DNA of 46,566 nucleotides from Ignavibacteria bacterium RIFCSPLOWO2_12_FULL_56_21 (lineage in GTDB: Bacteria; Bacteroidota; Ignavibacteria; UBA10030): assembly GCA_001802945.1 (NCBI GenBank), contig MHAK01000111.1, positions 1 through 46,566 of the forward strand, given 5' to 3'. Numbering within the stretch: position 1 is the first letter of the stretch; every line of letters begins with the position of its first letter. The notes under the pieces were generated by a model. That model did not search any database. It saw nothing but the letters and a program-made list of their open reading frames with translations, and was not told where the DNA came from. Of this stretch, positions 7,696 through 15,707 are shown piece after piece. The position numbers and the translations under genes were made by a program.

Positions 7696-9108
7696 ATGCT
7701 CACACTCATCATTGAAAAAGAAATCCGCGATCTCGTCAGCACGGCTCGGTTTGCCGTCACGTTTGGCATTTGTTCCTTGCTGATACTGCTTACGTTCTAC
7801 GTCGGCGCGCGGACATACGCGCTTCAGACAGAGCAGTACGAAGCGGCGCGGAAAGAGCAGCTTCGCCAGTTGGAAGGAGTCACGGATTGGTCGAGCGTGC
7901 GATCGGCGAGGGTTTTCCTGCCTCCACAGCCGCTCGCCGCCCTCGTCACGGGCATCTCCAACGACATCGGACGAAATGCTGAAGTGCGCGGCCGCGGCGA
8001 AGCGAACCCCCAGGACAGTCGTTATGCGGAGGACCCGATCTATGCCGTGTTCCGGTTCCTCGACCTGGACTTTCTCTTTCAGATCCTCCTCTCCCTTTTT
8101 GCGATCTTGTTCGGGTACGACGCCGTGTGCGGGGAGAAGGAGAGGGGAACTCTGCGGTTGACGTTCGCACAGGCTGTACCGCGATCGACGTATATTCTAG
8201 GAAAACTGGTCGGTTCGTTCGTTGCGCTGGGGATTCCCCTGATTGTGCCGTTGCTGATCGGGTGCGCTATTCTGCCGATGTTGGGCGTTCCGCTTTCCGC
8301 GGAGGAATGGCTGAGACTTGCCTTCATTGTCGCCTCAGGCCTGCTGTTTTTTGGAGTCTTCCTGAACTGCTCGATCCTGGTATCGGCGCTGACACACAGG
8401 TCGTCCAATGCTTTCCTTGCAATGTTGGTCGTATGGATCATGGCCATTATCGTTGTTCCCCGCACCGCGGTCGTGATCGCAGGTCGTGCAGTCGATGTCC
8501 CGACTGTCGATGAATTGGCCTCAAAAAAATCACGGTACAGCGCCCAGTTGTTCGCAGAAGACCGGATGGCGATGGGAAAATTCGTTCCGTCGAACCCCAC
8601 AGGGCCGCAGGTCATGCAGGAGTTCAACAAGTTCATGTCAAAGATCGCGGATGAGCGACAGAAGAAAATGGATGAGTTCAGCTCCAGGCTGAATGAAGAG
8701 AGGGTCAATATGCAGCGCATCCAGGAGGATCTGGCATTTGGTATCGCCCGCATATCGCCTGTGGCGTCTTTGTCGCTGGGGCTTGCGGATCTGGCTAATT
8801 CCGGCCTCGACCTGAAAGAGGAATTTCAGTCTTCCATCCAGAGGTATCAAAGATCGTATGGGGAATTCATGGTCAAGAAGACGGGCATGAATCCCGGCGG
8901 CGGCATGATCATGCGCATCACCGACGATAGCGACCGGGAAAAACCGAAGCCGATCGACCCCTCTGAGCTTCCCGTCTTCGTCTTTCAGCCGGAGACGCTC
9001 TCCGCTTCGCTGGCATCCGCACTGCCCGACTTGGGACTTCTGGCGGCATTGGCAACCGTACTCTTCCTTGCTGCAACCATGGCATTTCTTCGCTACGACG
9101 TGAGGTGA
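7696..9108 (+). CDS. ABC-2 type permease 1
   Basis: 470 aa from the ATG at 7696, which has GAGGT nine bases upstream; a TTG at 7633 opens a longer frame with a non-hydrophobic leader. TM1 (FAVTFGICSLLILLTFYVG) is followed by a long extracytoplasmic segment, then a block of TM helices (from LFQILLSLFAILFGYDAV to AFLAMLVVWIMAIIVVP). A second long polar, helical region of about 150 residues comes next, then a last TM helix ending FLRYDVR. The motif GEKERGTLRLTFAQAVPR is typical of NosY/DUF3526-like ABC-2 permeases. It is paralogous to the next gene; both end in FLRYDVR. It would pair with the ATPase encoded upstream. Confidence 0.9.
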   Translation: MLTLIIEKEIRDLVSTARFAVTFGICSLLILLTFYVGARTYALQTEQYEAARKEQLRQLEGVTDWSSVRSARVFLPPQPLAALVTGISNDIGRNAEVRGRGEANPQDSRYAEDPIYAVFRFLDLDFLFQILLSLFAILFGYDAVCGEKERGTLRLTFAQAVPRSTYILGKLVGSFVALGIPLIVPLLIGCAILPMLGVPLSAEEWLRLAFIVASGLLFFGVFLNCSILVSALTHRSSNAFLAMLVVWIMAIIVVPRTAVVIAGRAVDVPTVDELASKKSRYSAQLFAEDRMAMGKFVPSNPTGPQVMQEFNKFMSKIADERQKKMDEFSSRLNEERVNMQRIQEDLAFGIARISPVASLSLGLADLANSGLDLKEEFQSSIQRYQRSYGEFMVKKTGMNPGGGMIMRITDDSDREKPKPIDPSELPVFVFQPETLSASLASALPDLGLLAALATVLFLAATMAFLRYDVR

Positions 9109-9111
9109 ACG

Positions 9112-10587
9112 ATGATAACGAACATGATCGGCGTGATCATTCGCAAAGAACTTCGGGCGGCGCTCGTCAGTCCAAAATTTGTTGCCAGCTTCGGCGTCTG
9201 CGCGCTTCTGATGTTGCTCAGCACGTTCGTCGGCATCAGGGAATTTCAGGCGTCGCGCGAGCAGTATGAAGCCGCACAGCGGCTCAACGAGCAGGAAATG
9301 CGCGAGCAGACGGCATGGGGGAGGCTCGGCACACGCGTTTTCCGGGCCCCCGACCCTCTGCAGATCTTTGCCTCCGGTCTGCAGAACGACATCGGCCGCT
9401 GGTCGAGCGTTGACGCGTTCAATCCGGTCAAGCTCAAGAATAGCGTCTACAGCGACGACCCTGTCTTTGCCGTCTTCCGATTCATCGACCTGGCATTCAT
9501 TGTCCAGATCGTCCTGACGCTGATGGCGCTCGTCTACACGTATGATGCAGTGAATGGAGAACGCGAAAGCGGGACCCTGCAGCTGACCTTCGCCAATCCC
9601 GTCCCGCGCCATGTCTACATCCTGGGAAAAGCCGTCGGGGCATGGCTCGCACTTATCGTGCCTCTCTTCGTACCGCTGCTCATGTCGCTCGGTCTGCTAT
9701 CGGTGTTCGATATTCTATTGAGCGCAGAGCACTGGTTGCGGATCGCCATCATGATGGGAGCATCTCTTGCCCTCGTCAGCGTCTTCATCATGTCGGGGGT
9801 GCTTGTCTCCGCATTGACATCCCGATCGAGCGTTTCGTTTCTTGTGTGCCTTGTTGGCTGGGTGGTGACGGCGTTGCTCATCCCCCGGGCCGGCATGATG
9901 ACTGCCGGCTACCTCGTTGCCGTTCCGACGGCGGCGGAAACGGACAGCCGGTTGGACGGATTTTCCAAGGAACGATGGAACGTCCATATGAAAGAGTTGG
10001 GGGAACGATGGCGTGCAAGGAATGAACAGTTGACAGGCAAAACGGAAGAGGAACGCCGCGCCGAACGGGAAGCGAAGGAGTGGGATTGGATGGAGGAGGA
10101 CGATCGATCCCGAAAACAAGTGCAACGGGACATTGACGAGTATGCCACGCGGCTCCGCGAAGATGTGCGTAACCGGAAATTGGAACAGGAACGACTCGGG
10201 TTCACGCTGGCCCGGTTCTCGCCCGTGGCCGCCTTTCAGCTTGCGCTCATGAATCTTGCCGGCACAGACATGGGAATGAAGGCCCGGTTTGAGGACGCAT
10301 TGACGGAATACCGAAAGACGTTCAATACGTACCGCGATGCGAAGGTGAAAGAGTCAGGCACCTTTGGAGGTATTCGCATTTCGTTCGATTCTCAGCGCGG
10401 CATGAAGATCGAACAAGGTCGGGAGGAGACACTGGACTTGGCGGAGATGCCAAGATTCAGCGACCCGCGAGTTCCGTTGAGAGATGCATTCTCAGCGGCA
10501 CTTGTTGATATCGGTTTGCTGGTAGGCGCGGCTCTTCTGGCATGTGCCGCTGCTGTCGCCGCGTTTCTCAGGTATGATGTGCGCTGA
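9112..10587 (+). CDS. ABC-2 type permease 2 (paralogue of permease 1)
   Basis: 491 aa, starting three bases after the previous stop, with GAGGTG upstream. Same architecture as permease 1: TM1 (SFGVCALLMLLSTFVG), an extracytoplasmic loop with EQYEAAQRLNEQEM, a TM block beginning at AFIVQIVLTLMALVYTYDAV, the motif GERESGTLQLTFANPVPR, a long charged coiled-coil insertion (about residues 285-365, rich in E, R and K), and a final TM ending FLRYDVR. The pair probably forms a heterodimeric channel served by the one ATPase. The charged insertion is larger than in permease 1 and may be the part that contacts the PDZ or hairpin partners; that is inference. Confidence 0.9.
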   Translation: MITNMIGVIIRKELRAALVSPKFVASFGVCALLMLLSTFVGIREFQASREQYEAAQRLNEQEMREQTAWGRLGTRVFRAPDPLQIFASGLQNDIGRWSSVDAFNPVKLKNSVYSDDPVFAVFRFIDLAFIVQIVLTLMALVYTYDAVNGERESGTLQLTFANPVPRHVYILGKAVGAWLALIVPLFVPLLMSLGLLSVFDILLSAEHWLRIAIMMGASLALVSVFIMSGVLVSALTSRSSVSFLVCLVGWVVTALLIPRAGMMTAGYLVAVPTAAETDSRLDGFSKERWNVHMKELGERWRARNEQLTGKTEEERRAEREAKEWDWMEEDDRSRKQVQRDIDEYATRLREDVRNRKLEQERLGFTLARFSPVAAFQLALMNLAGTDMGMKARFEDALTEYRKTFNTYRDAKVKESGTFGGIRISFDSQRGMKIEQGREETLDLAEMPRFSDPRVPLRDAFSAALVDIGLLVGAALLACAAAVAAFLRYDVR

Positions 10588-10629
10588 ATGCAGGGCAGTT
10601 CCGGTATCGCCGCGGTGATCCGGAATCCG

Positions 10630-10658
10630 TTGAAACTCGGGCCAACTTTCGATACTTT
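10630..10658 (+). promoter_or_regulatory. Candidate sigma-70-like promoter for the patatin gene
   Basis: TTGAAA (10630-10635) and TACTTT (10653-10658) are separated by exactly 17 bp in the 79 bp gap after permease 2. The predicted transcription start (about 10665) is almost at the patatin ATG (10667), which has no Shine-Dalgarno, so this promoter would give a leaderless or nearly leaderless transcript. The match is seen; its activity is inferred. Confidence 0.45.
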
Positions 10659-10666
10659 GCAGTGCT

Positions 10667-13429
10667 ATGCAACGTTGGTCCTCGATTGTTCTCACTCTCC
10701 TTTTGATTGCATCGGCGGTCTTCGCTCAGGGGACCGTTACGACGTCCGGTCCGGGACGTCCTTCCTCTATTATAGTCCCTGAACTCAGCGGCGAGAAGGC
10801 CCGTTTCGTCAATCTTGTGCGACATTCGCCGGTCAGACGCCCGCGCGTCGGACTCGTCCTCAGCGGCGGCGGGGCGCGAGGCATCGCATCCATCGGCGTC
10901 TTCCGCGCCCTTGAACGGCACGCCATCACTCCCGATCTGGTCGTCGGTACAAGCATCGGCAGCATCGTCGGCGGCCTGTTCGCGACCGGGTACACCACGG
11001 CCAATCTTGAAAAATTGGCCCTCGAGACCGATTGGGCCGAGGTTCTCAACTACAACGATGACGCTCGCCGCCGGGACATGTTCCTCGATCAAAAGCTCGC
11101 GGATGATCGCAGCCTCCTCGTCCTTCGTTTCGACGGCTTCGTGCCGATTATTCCTGCCGCATTCTCCACGGGCCAGCGTCTTACGAATTTTCTAAACCTT
11201 CTGGTCCTCCAGGGGACATACCACCCGAAGACGAATTTTGACGACCTGCGCGTCCCGTTCCGCGCAATGACGACCGATCTGATCTCGGGAAAGCCGTACA
11301 TTTTCAAGGATGGCGACCTGTCGCAGGCCCTGCGGGCGAGTGTTGCCGTGCCTCTGCTGTTCAGCCCTGTGCGTCTGGGCGACAAGGAACTCATGGACGG
11401 CGGCCTGCTCTCGAACATGCCGGTCGACGTCGCCCGGAGTGAAGGCATGGACATCGTTGTCGTTGTCGATGTAACGAGTCCGCTGAGGCCGGATTCCCTG
11501 GTGAATGCACCGTGGGAGGTGGGGGAACAGATCATGGGGATTATGATGCAGGCGGCCAATCGCGAGGCGCTACGCCAAGCCGACATTGTCATTACTCCGG
11601 AACTTGGCGGACATCTTTCATCCGAATTCTCCGGACTCGAATCGTTGATCGATGCGGGGGATGCAGCAACGGAGAAGGTCCTCGCCAAGTTCGATTCTCT
11701 GTTCGAATCGCGCAGCGCTGCAATGTTCCGGGCGCACTCCGGGGCTGCCCACCCGCAGTGCACGATCGTCTACGACACGACGGTGTTTCAGACGCCGCAT
11801 CGCACGGCCCTGGACGCGTTGACGCACCGCGACACGGTTGAAGATTGCGACCTTCGGCGCGTCGTCACAGGGCTGTACGGTTCCGGCGATTTCGAAAGCG
11901 TGGCAGCCGAGATTTGGCCGCAAGTGGACGGCGACAGGATTGTGATGAGGGGCGTCCGTCATCCGGTCGTTCGCGGAGTGGATTTCGAGGGCGTCCAGGA
12001 GGTTTCCGTCGATTCGCTGCTGGAGATCGCATCGCCGATTCTTGGCCGTCCGATGAATGCCCAAACCGTGACCGGTGTGTTCGAGAACATTCTGGCGAAA
12101 TATCGTGAGGCGGGACTTTCCCTCGCAGAGATTCGTTCCGTGAGCTTCGATTCACTCGGCGGACGTGCTCGCATAGTGATCGATGAAGGCATTATCAACC
12201 TTATGACGATCCGCGGCACGAAAAAGACAAAGGACTATGTGCTCTGGAGGGAGTTGCCGTTCAAGGCGGGTGACGTCTTTCGCGTGGCGAAGGTCGCCGA
12301 AGGCCTGTCCAATCTTGCAAGCACAAACCTTTTTGAACAGGCGTCGATCACCGTTGAGCGGGAAGGGGAAGAGGACCGCCGTCGCGTCATTGTCATCAAC
12401 GCACGCGAGCGATATACCGAACTGATCCGTCTCGGCCTCTACGTAAATAATGAACGTGGCATCCAGCCCTCGGTCGACATGCGCGACGAGAATTTCCTTG
12501 GCATCGGCGCCGAGCTTGGTCTTCGCGCATTTGGCGGTACGCGGAACGAGAGCTACATAGCGGAATTCAAGGCAGTTCGCATCTTCAATTCCTATCTCAC
12601 CTCAAGTTTACGCGCATACATGATCAGCCGCGACATCAACACGTTCACGGATGCGACGGGTTTGCGTGAGGACCGCTTTAACCGCGTACGGACGGGCGAG
12701 ATACGCGAGGTCCGTCGCGGCGGATCGTTGAGCTTCGGTACGCAACTGGAACGCCTCGGCAACGTCACAGTCGAAGGACGGCTTGAACGTCATCAGGTAT
12801 ACAACATTTACAACGAGCCCGTCGTCAACCAGTCGTATGACATTTCCTCCATACGGTTTGGCACGAGAGTCGACACCGAGGACCGGTATCCCTTCCCGAC
12901 CGAAGGAATAGATTTTCAGTTCATGTATGAGACGGCGTTGGTCAAGACTCCTGGGTCGGTCGGGTTTACCAAAATGCTTCTGACGTATGAGACTGTCCGC
13001 ACGTTCGCGGGATCGCATTCGTTCCGTCCAAAATTCACGCTTGGTCTTGGGGACGAAGCGGTGCCGACGTCCGAACAGTTCACGCTGGGCGGCTGGGAGA
13101 GTTTTTTCGGCTACCGCGAGGATAACGCCCGCGGGCGCCAGTTGTTCTCGGCAAGCCTGGAATACCTGTACCGGCTGCCGTTCAAAGTCTATTTCGACGC
13201 CTATGCCACTGTCCGGTACGACATCGGCTCGATCTGGCTGCGGCCGGAGGAGATCCGGTTGATCGACCTCAAACACGCCGTGGGTGTGGGGTTGGCGTTC
13301 GACACGCCCGTCGGTCCGGCGACGTTCGCGCTGGGGCGGAGTTTCTTCCTCAGAAAAGACCTTCTGGAAAAACCGGTTTCCCTCGGACCGTTGCTGGCAT
13401 ATTTCAGCATTGGATTGAGACTAAATTGA
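10667..13429 (+). CDS. Patatin-like phospholipase with POTRA and outer-membrane barrel (PlpD-like)
   Basis: 920 aa. Signal peptide about 1-20. Patatin domain about 60-265: oxyanion loop SGGGARG (66-72), nucleophile S96 in GTSIG, catalytic D244 in DGG. Residues about 430-590 carry POTRA-like segments (VRGVDFEGVQEVS; LMTIRGTKKTKDYV). The rest (about 595-920) is a 16-strand-type Omp85/D15 barrel with FFGYREDNARG as the likely conserved strand/loop region, and an end reading SIGLRLN. This is the architecture of type Vd secreted patatins, although release of the lipase domain cannot be judged here. It would hydrolyse acyl esters at the cell surface or in the outer membrane. It sits directly behind the ABC permeases and may share their transcript or use its own promoter. 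Confidence 0.92.
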   Translation: MQRWSSIVLTLLLIASAVFAQGTVTTSGPGRPSSIIVPELSGEKARFVNLVRHSPVRRPRVGLVLSGGGARGIASIGVFRALERHAITPDLVVGTSIGSIVGGLFATGYTTANLEKLALETDWAEVLNYNDDARRRDMFLDQKLADDRSLLVLRFDGFVPIIPAAFSTGQRLTNFLNLLVLQGTYHPKTNFDDLRVPFRAMTTDLISGKPYIFKDGDLSQALRASVAVPLLFSPVRLGDKELMDGGLLSNMPVDVARSEGMDIVVVVDVTSPLRPDSLVNAPWEVGEQIMGIMMQAANREALRQADIVITPELGGHLSSEFSGLESLIDAGDAATEKVLAKFDSLFESRSAAMFRAHSGAAHPQCTIVYDTTVFQTPHRTALDALTHRDTVEDCDLRRVVTGLYGSGDFESVAAEIWPQVDGDRIVMRGVRHPVVRGVDFEGVQEVSVDSLLEIASPILGRPMNAQTVTGVFENILAKYREAGLSLAEIRSVSFDSLGGRARIVIDEGIINLMTIRGTKKTKDYVLWRELPFKAGDVFRVAKVAEGLSNLASTNLFEQASITVEREGEEDRRRVIVINARERYTELIRLGLYVNNERGIQPSVDMRDENFLGIGAELGLRAFGGTRNESYIAEFKAVRIFNSYLTSSLRAYMISRDINTFTDATGLREDRFNRVRTGEIREVRRGGSLSFGTQLERLGNVTVEGRLERHQVYNIYNEPVVNQSYDISSIRFGTRVDTEDRYPFPTEGIDFQFMYETALVKTPGSVGFTKMLLTYETVRTFAGSHSFRPKFTLGLGDEAVPTSEQFTLGGWESFFGYREDNARGRQLFSASLEYLYRLPFKVYFDAYATVRYDIGSIWLRPEEIRLIDLKHAVGVGLAFDTPVGPATFALGRSFFLRKDLLEKPVSLGPLLAYFSIGLRLN

Positions 13430-13463
13430 AACTCCTGGCATCGCCGACCTGTGGATACATGGG

Positions 13464-13850
13464 ATGAAAAACCCTTTCCAATCGATGTCGCCCAGGGCGA
13501 TCCGCGCGACCTATGCCGGCGCCGCGATCGTGGTCCTCATGTTGGGCACAGCCAAATTTTACCAGACGATGTACGTTCGTCCGATCGGTAACGATCAATG
13601 CAGGTGGGCGGTGATTGAACGAGGTGAATCGCGGCTTCTGATCACCGACATCGTGCGTGGGGGGCGTGACGGATAGGGTGGGTATTCGGGACGGCGATAT
13701 ACTTTGTCGATGCGCCGGGGTTCGGTCTGGGACTTGAACGGGGGCCGGTGTTCGAAGATGAATCCAAGCGGAGTGCAATTCGGCGAGGAGACGGTGAAAC
13801 AGCTTGTGAAGACGCAGCGTTCCCGACCGTCTGGACGAAAACGCTGATAT
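13464..13850 (+). pseudogene. Decayed N-terminal fragment of a membrane-anchored PDZ-like protein
   Basis: An intact frame of 70 codons starts at 13464: a TM segment (about 13-28, ATYAGAAIVVLMLGTAK), then RPIGNDQCRWAVIERG and LLITDIVRGG, which looks like the start of a PDZ-type loop. It stops at 13676 just after a run of six G (13659-13664). Removing one G would continue it as VRGGVTDRVGIRDGDIL, the expected PDZ continuation, before another stop at 13734. A further frame continues as FVDAPGFGLGLERGP. The region therefore looks like a gene remnant with at least two lesions. A sequencing error in the G run could explain one of them. The remainder of the 466 bp gap up to 13895 shows only TATTCCATC-like short repeats near 13850-13895. 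Confidence 0.5.
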
Positions 13851-13895
13851 TCCATCGTTTCAATATTCCATCATTCCTTTATTCCTACTATTTCC

Positions 13896-14159
13896 ATGAC
13901 AACAAAAACCCCCGCTTCAACCGCTGATGTTCCGGCGGAATCGCTCGAAAAGATTGCATATGCATCTGTCGCGGACATACCGACGCAAGAGCCGAACGAC
14001 CGCAACCGGCTTGGTTACTGCGTCTGGTCGTGGTTGAAAGACAAAAGAGGAACGCTGACTGAAGCGATCCGAAATTCAGGCGTTCGCACGACCATGCCGC
14101 TCGACAAGGTTGAGCACACCGTGAAGTCGCACCTCGCATCCCGCGGTTTTCGCGTCTGA
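13896..14159 (+). CDS. Small hypothetical protein (87 aa)
   Basis: Not recognised. It is hydrophilic, with no signal peptide or TM. The N-terminal third is low in complexity (T, A, S, P); the C-terminal part (about 40-87) is basic and amphipathic (YCVWSWLKDKRGTL; HLASRGFRV). Its stop codon overlaps the possible GTG start of the SDR gene, and the SDR ATG is only nine bases further, so the two are probably cotranscribed. No clear ribosome site precedes the ATG, and a chance ORF cannot be excluded. Confidence 0.45.
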   Translation: MTTKTPASTADVPAESLEKIAYASVADIPTQEPNDRNRLGYCVWSWLKDKRGTLTEAIRNSGVRTTMPLDKVEHTVKSHLASRGFRV

Positions 14160-14168
14160 GTGCCTGCA

Positions 14169-14960
14169 ATGGATCTCGGACTGAAGAACAAGGTAGCAGT
14201 GATTTCCGCCGCTTCTCAAGGGCTCGGGAAGGCAAGCGCTCTGGCTCTTGCCGCTGAGGGGGCGCGACTCGTGATATGCTCCCGCTCGAAGGAGCGCATC
14301 GAAGCCGCGGCCCACGACATTGAAGTGTCGACGGGTGCAAGGGTCGTTCCGGTGGTTGCGGATGTCGCGCGCCCCGAGGATGTGGAGACGTTTGTAGCAA
14401 CGGCAAAAAAACAGTTTGGAACCGTCCACGTGCTCGTGAACAACGCCGGTGGACCGCCGGTCGGCGACATCCTGTCGATGCCCGATGACGAATGGAGGAG
14501 GGGATTTGAACTGACGCTCATGAGCATGGTACGATTGACCCGCTCTGTGCTTCCCATGATGATCGCCCAGAAATGGGGCCGCGTCATCACGCTGACCTCC
14601 CTGACGGCAAAACAACCGATCAACGAGCTGTTGTTGTCGTCAACGTACCGGCCCGGCATCTCAGGATTGACGAAGGTACTCTCCGGCCTTTACGCCCAGC
14701 ATAATGTCACTGTGAATTCGGTCCTGCCGGGGCATACTGCAACGGCGCGCCAAGTCGACCTGGCCACGTCGAGGGGAGAGAAGATGGGATTGAGCGCAGA
14801 GCAGTATTTTGCCAGTGTGGCCAAAGATATCCCCGCCGGACGTCTCGCGCGCCCAGAGGAGATCGGAAATGTGGTGGCTTTCCTTGCGTCGGAAAAGGCG
14901 AGCTATATCAACGGCGTAAATCTGCTGGTGGATGGGGGATTTGTGAAGGGAATCAATTAG
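14169..14960 (+). CDS. Atypical short-chain dehydrogenase/reductase
   Basis: 263 aa from the ATG (a GTG at 14160 would add three residues). Rossmann cofactor loop SAASQGLGKASA near residues 13-24, with R at the end of beta-2 (CSRSKER) suggesting NADP(H), and the NNAGG motif. The catalytic region reads TSLTAKQPINELLLSSTYRPGI: a Ser and a Tyr are present, but the lysine four residues after Tyr is replaced by Ile, so the YxxxK dyad is broken. This resembles the FabG-like SDR subgroup that lacks the classical tetrad. A different mechanism or a non-catalytic role is possible, and the substrate is unknown. Confidence 0.88.
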   Translation: MDLGLKNKVAVISAASQGLGKASALALAAEGARLVICSRSKERIEAAAHDIEVSTGARVVPVVADVARPEDVETFVATAKKQFGTVHVLVNNAGGPPVGDILSMPDDEWRRGFELTLMSMVRLTRSVLPMMIAQKWGRVITLTSLTAKQPINELLLSSTYRPGISGLTKVLSGLYAQHNVTVNSVLPGHTATARQVDLATSRGEKMGLSAEQYFASVAKDIPAGRLARPEEIGNVVAFLASEKASYINGVNLLVDGGFVKGIN

Positions 14961-14970
14961 CAGGATGGGA

Positions 14971-15045
14971 ACAGCGCAAAGTTGGTGAATAGTGAATAGG
15001 GGGAGTGCTTAAACACTTTTGCGCTTTTTGTGCTTTTTTGCGGCT
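14971..15045. repeat. Short-period repeat between SDR and folA
   Basis: The convergent gap holds GTGAATAGTGAATAG (tandem 7-mers) and CTTTTGCGCTTTTTGTGCTTTTTTGCGGC, a variant of the CACAAAAGGCGCAAAAG family. GCGCAAAG at 14974 can pair with CTTTTGCGC at 15016-15024 across a loop of about 34 bases, followed by T-rich sequence, so it could end plus-strand transcription. No gene seen. Confidence 0.45.
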
Positions 15046-15071
15046 CGGATTCTAAGCAAGGCATCGCGTAT

Positions 15072-15536
15072 TTACAGCAACCCATAATCCACACATTCAA
15101 ATCCCTCCTTTACCTCTCTTCTCGTCTCCGTAAATCTCTTCCCGATCAAGTGTTCATATTCCGGGAAGTACGTATCTCCCTCGAATTCTCCCTCGACGAA
15201 CGTAAGATACATCCCGTGCGCGATCAAGATGGTCTGCTCAAAGACCTTTCCTCCACCGATCACGAAAAGGAGATCGACTTTTGCGAGTGCTGTCAACGCC
15301 CGCGGTAATTCGGCATAGCATTCCACTTCGTTCAGCGGCCGATGCGTCAGTACGACGTTCCGCCGATCAGCTAACGGGGCGCCGATCGATTCAAACGTCG
15401 TGCGTCCCATCAACACCGCGTGTCCGACGGTCAATTGCTTAAACCGCTTGAGGTCTTCAGGCAGGTGCCACGGCGTGCGTCCGTGGAGTCCGATGACGCG
15501 ATTGCGGGCAAGGGCGGCGATGAGGTAGATCTTCAA
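15072..15536 (-). CDS. folA: Dihydrofolate reductase
   Basis: 154 aa, the usual length for bacterial type-I DHFR. Motifs: IAALARNRVIGLHGRTPWHLPEDLKRFK (substrate region, with the catalytic acid in PEDL), VLMGRTTFESIG (NADPH site), VIGGGKVFEQ (cofactor glycines) and the C-terminal YFPEYE. It reduces dihydrofolate to tetrahydrofolate with NADPH in the cytoplasm. It lies downstream of thyX on the same strand with a 171 bp repeat-containing gap. Having folA beside thyX is notable, because ThyX returns tetrahydrofolate rather than dihydrofolate. Confidence 0.96.
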   Translation of the reverse strand: MKIYLIAALARNRVIGLHGRTPWHLPEDLKRFKQLTVGHAVLMGRTTFESIGAPLADRRNVVLTHRPLNEVECYAELPRALTALAKVDLLFVIGGGKVFEQTILIAHGMYLTFVEGEFEGDTYFPEYEHLIGKRFTETRREVKEGFECVDYGLL

Positions 15537-15556
15537 TGCTTGAACGATCCAATCTT

Positions 15557-15685
15557 GAAAAGATTACCCATGAAGGACACAAAGTCACATTATGATGATA
15601 GGGTGGACGTCACGAATTTCATGAACCTTTATTTCTCGGTGGCCCTTCGTACTTCTTGGTGACCCTTCGTGGTCGAATCTTTTTG
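15557..15685. repeat. CACGAAG/CACAAAG inverted repeat between thyX and folA
   Basis: The left arm GAAAAGATTACCCATGAAGGACACAAAG (15557-15584) and the right arm CTTCTTGGTGACCCTTCGTGGTCGAATCTTTTT (15652-15684) are imperfect inverted copies, so the transcript could form a long hairpin. Same family as 6609-6810. No coding capacity seen. Confidence 0.6.
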
Positions 15686-15707
15686 AACGAGATCTACCTA
15701 CTGACGC

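Noticed and set aside
8638-9612. A 324-codon minus-strand frame spanning two permease genes.
   Set aside because: It crosses the stop/start of two good permeases and shows no domain.
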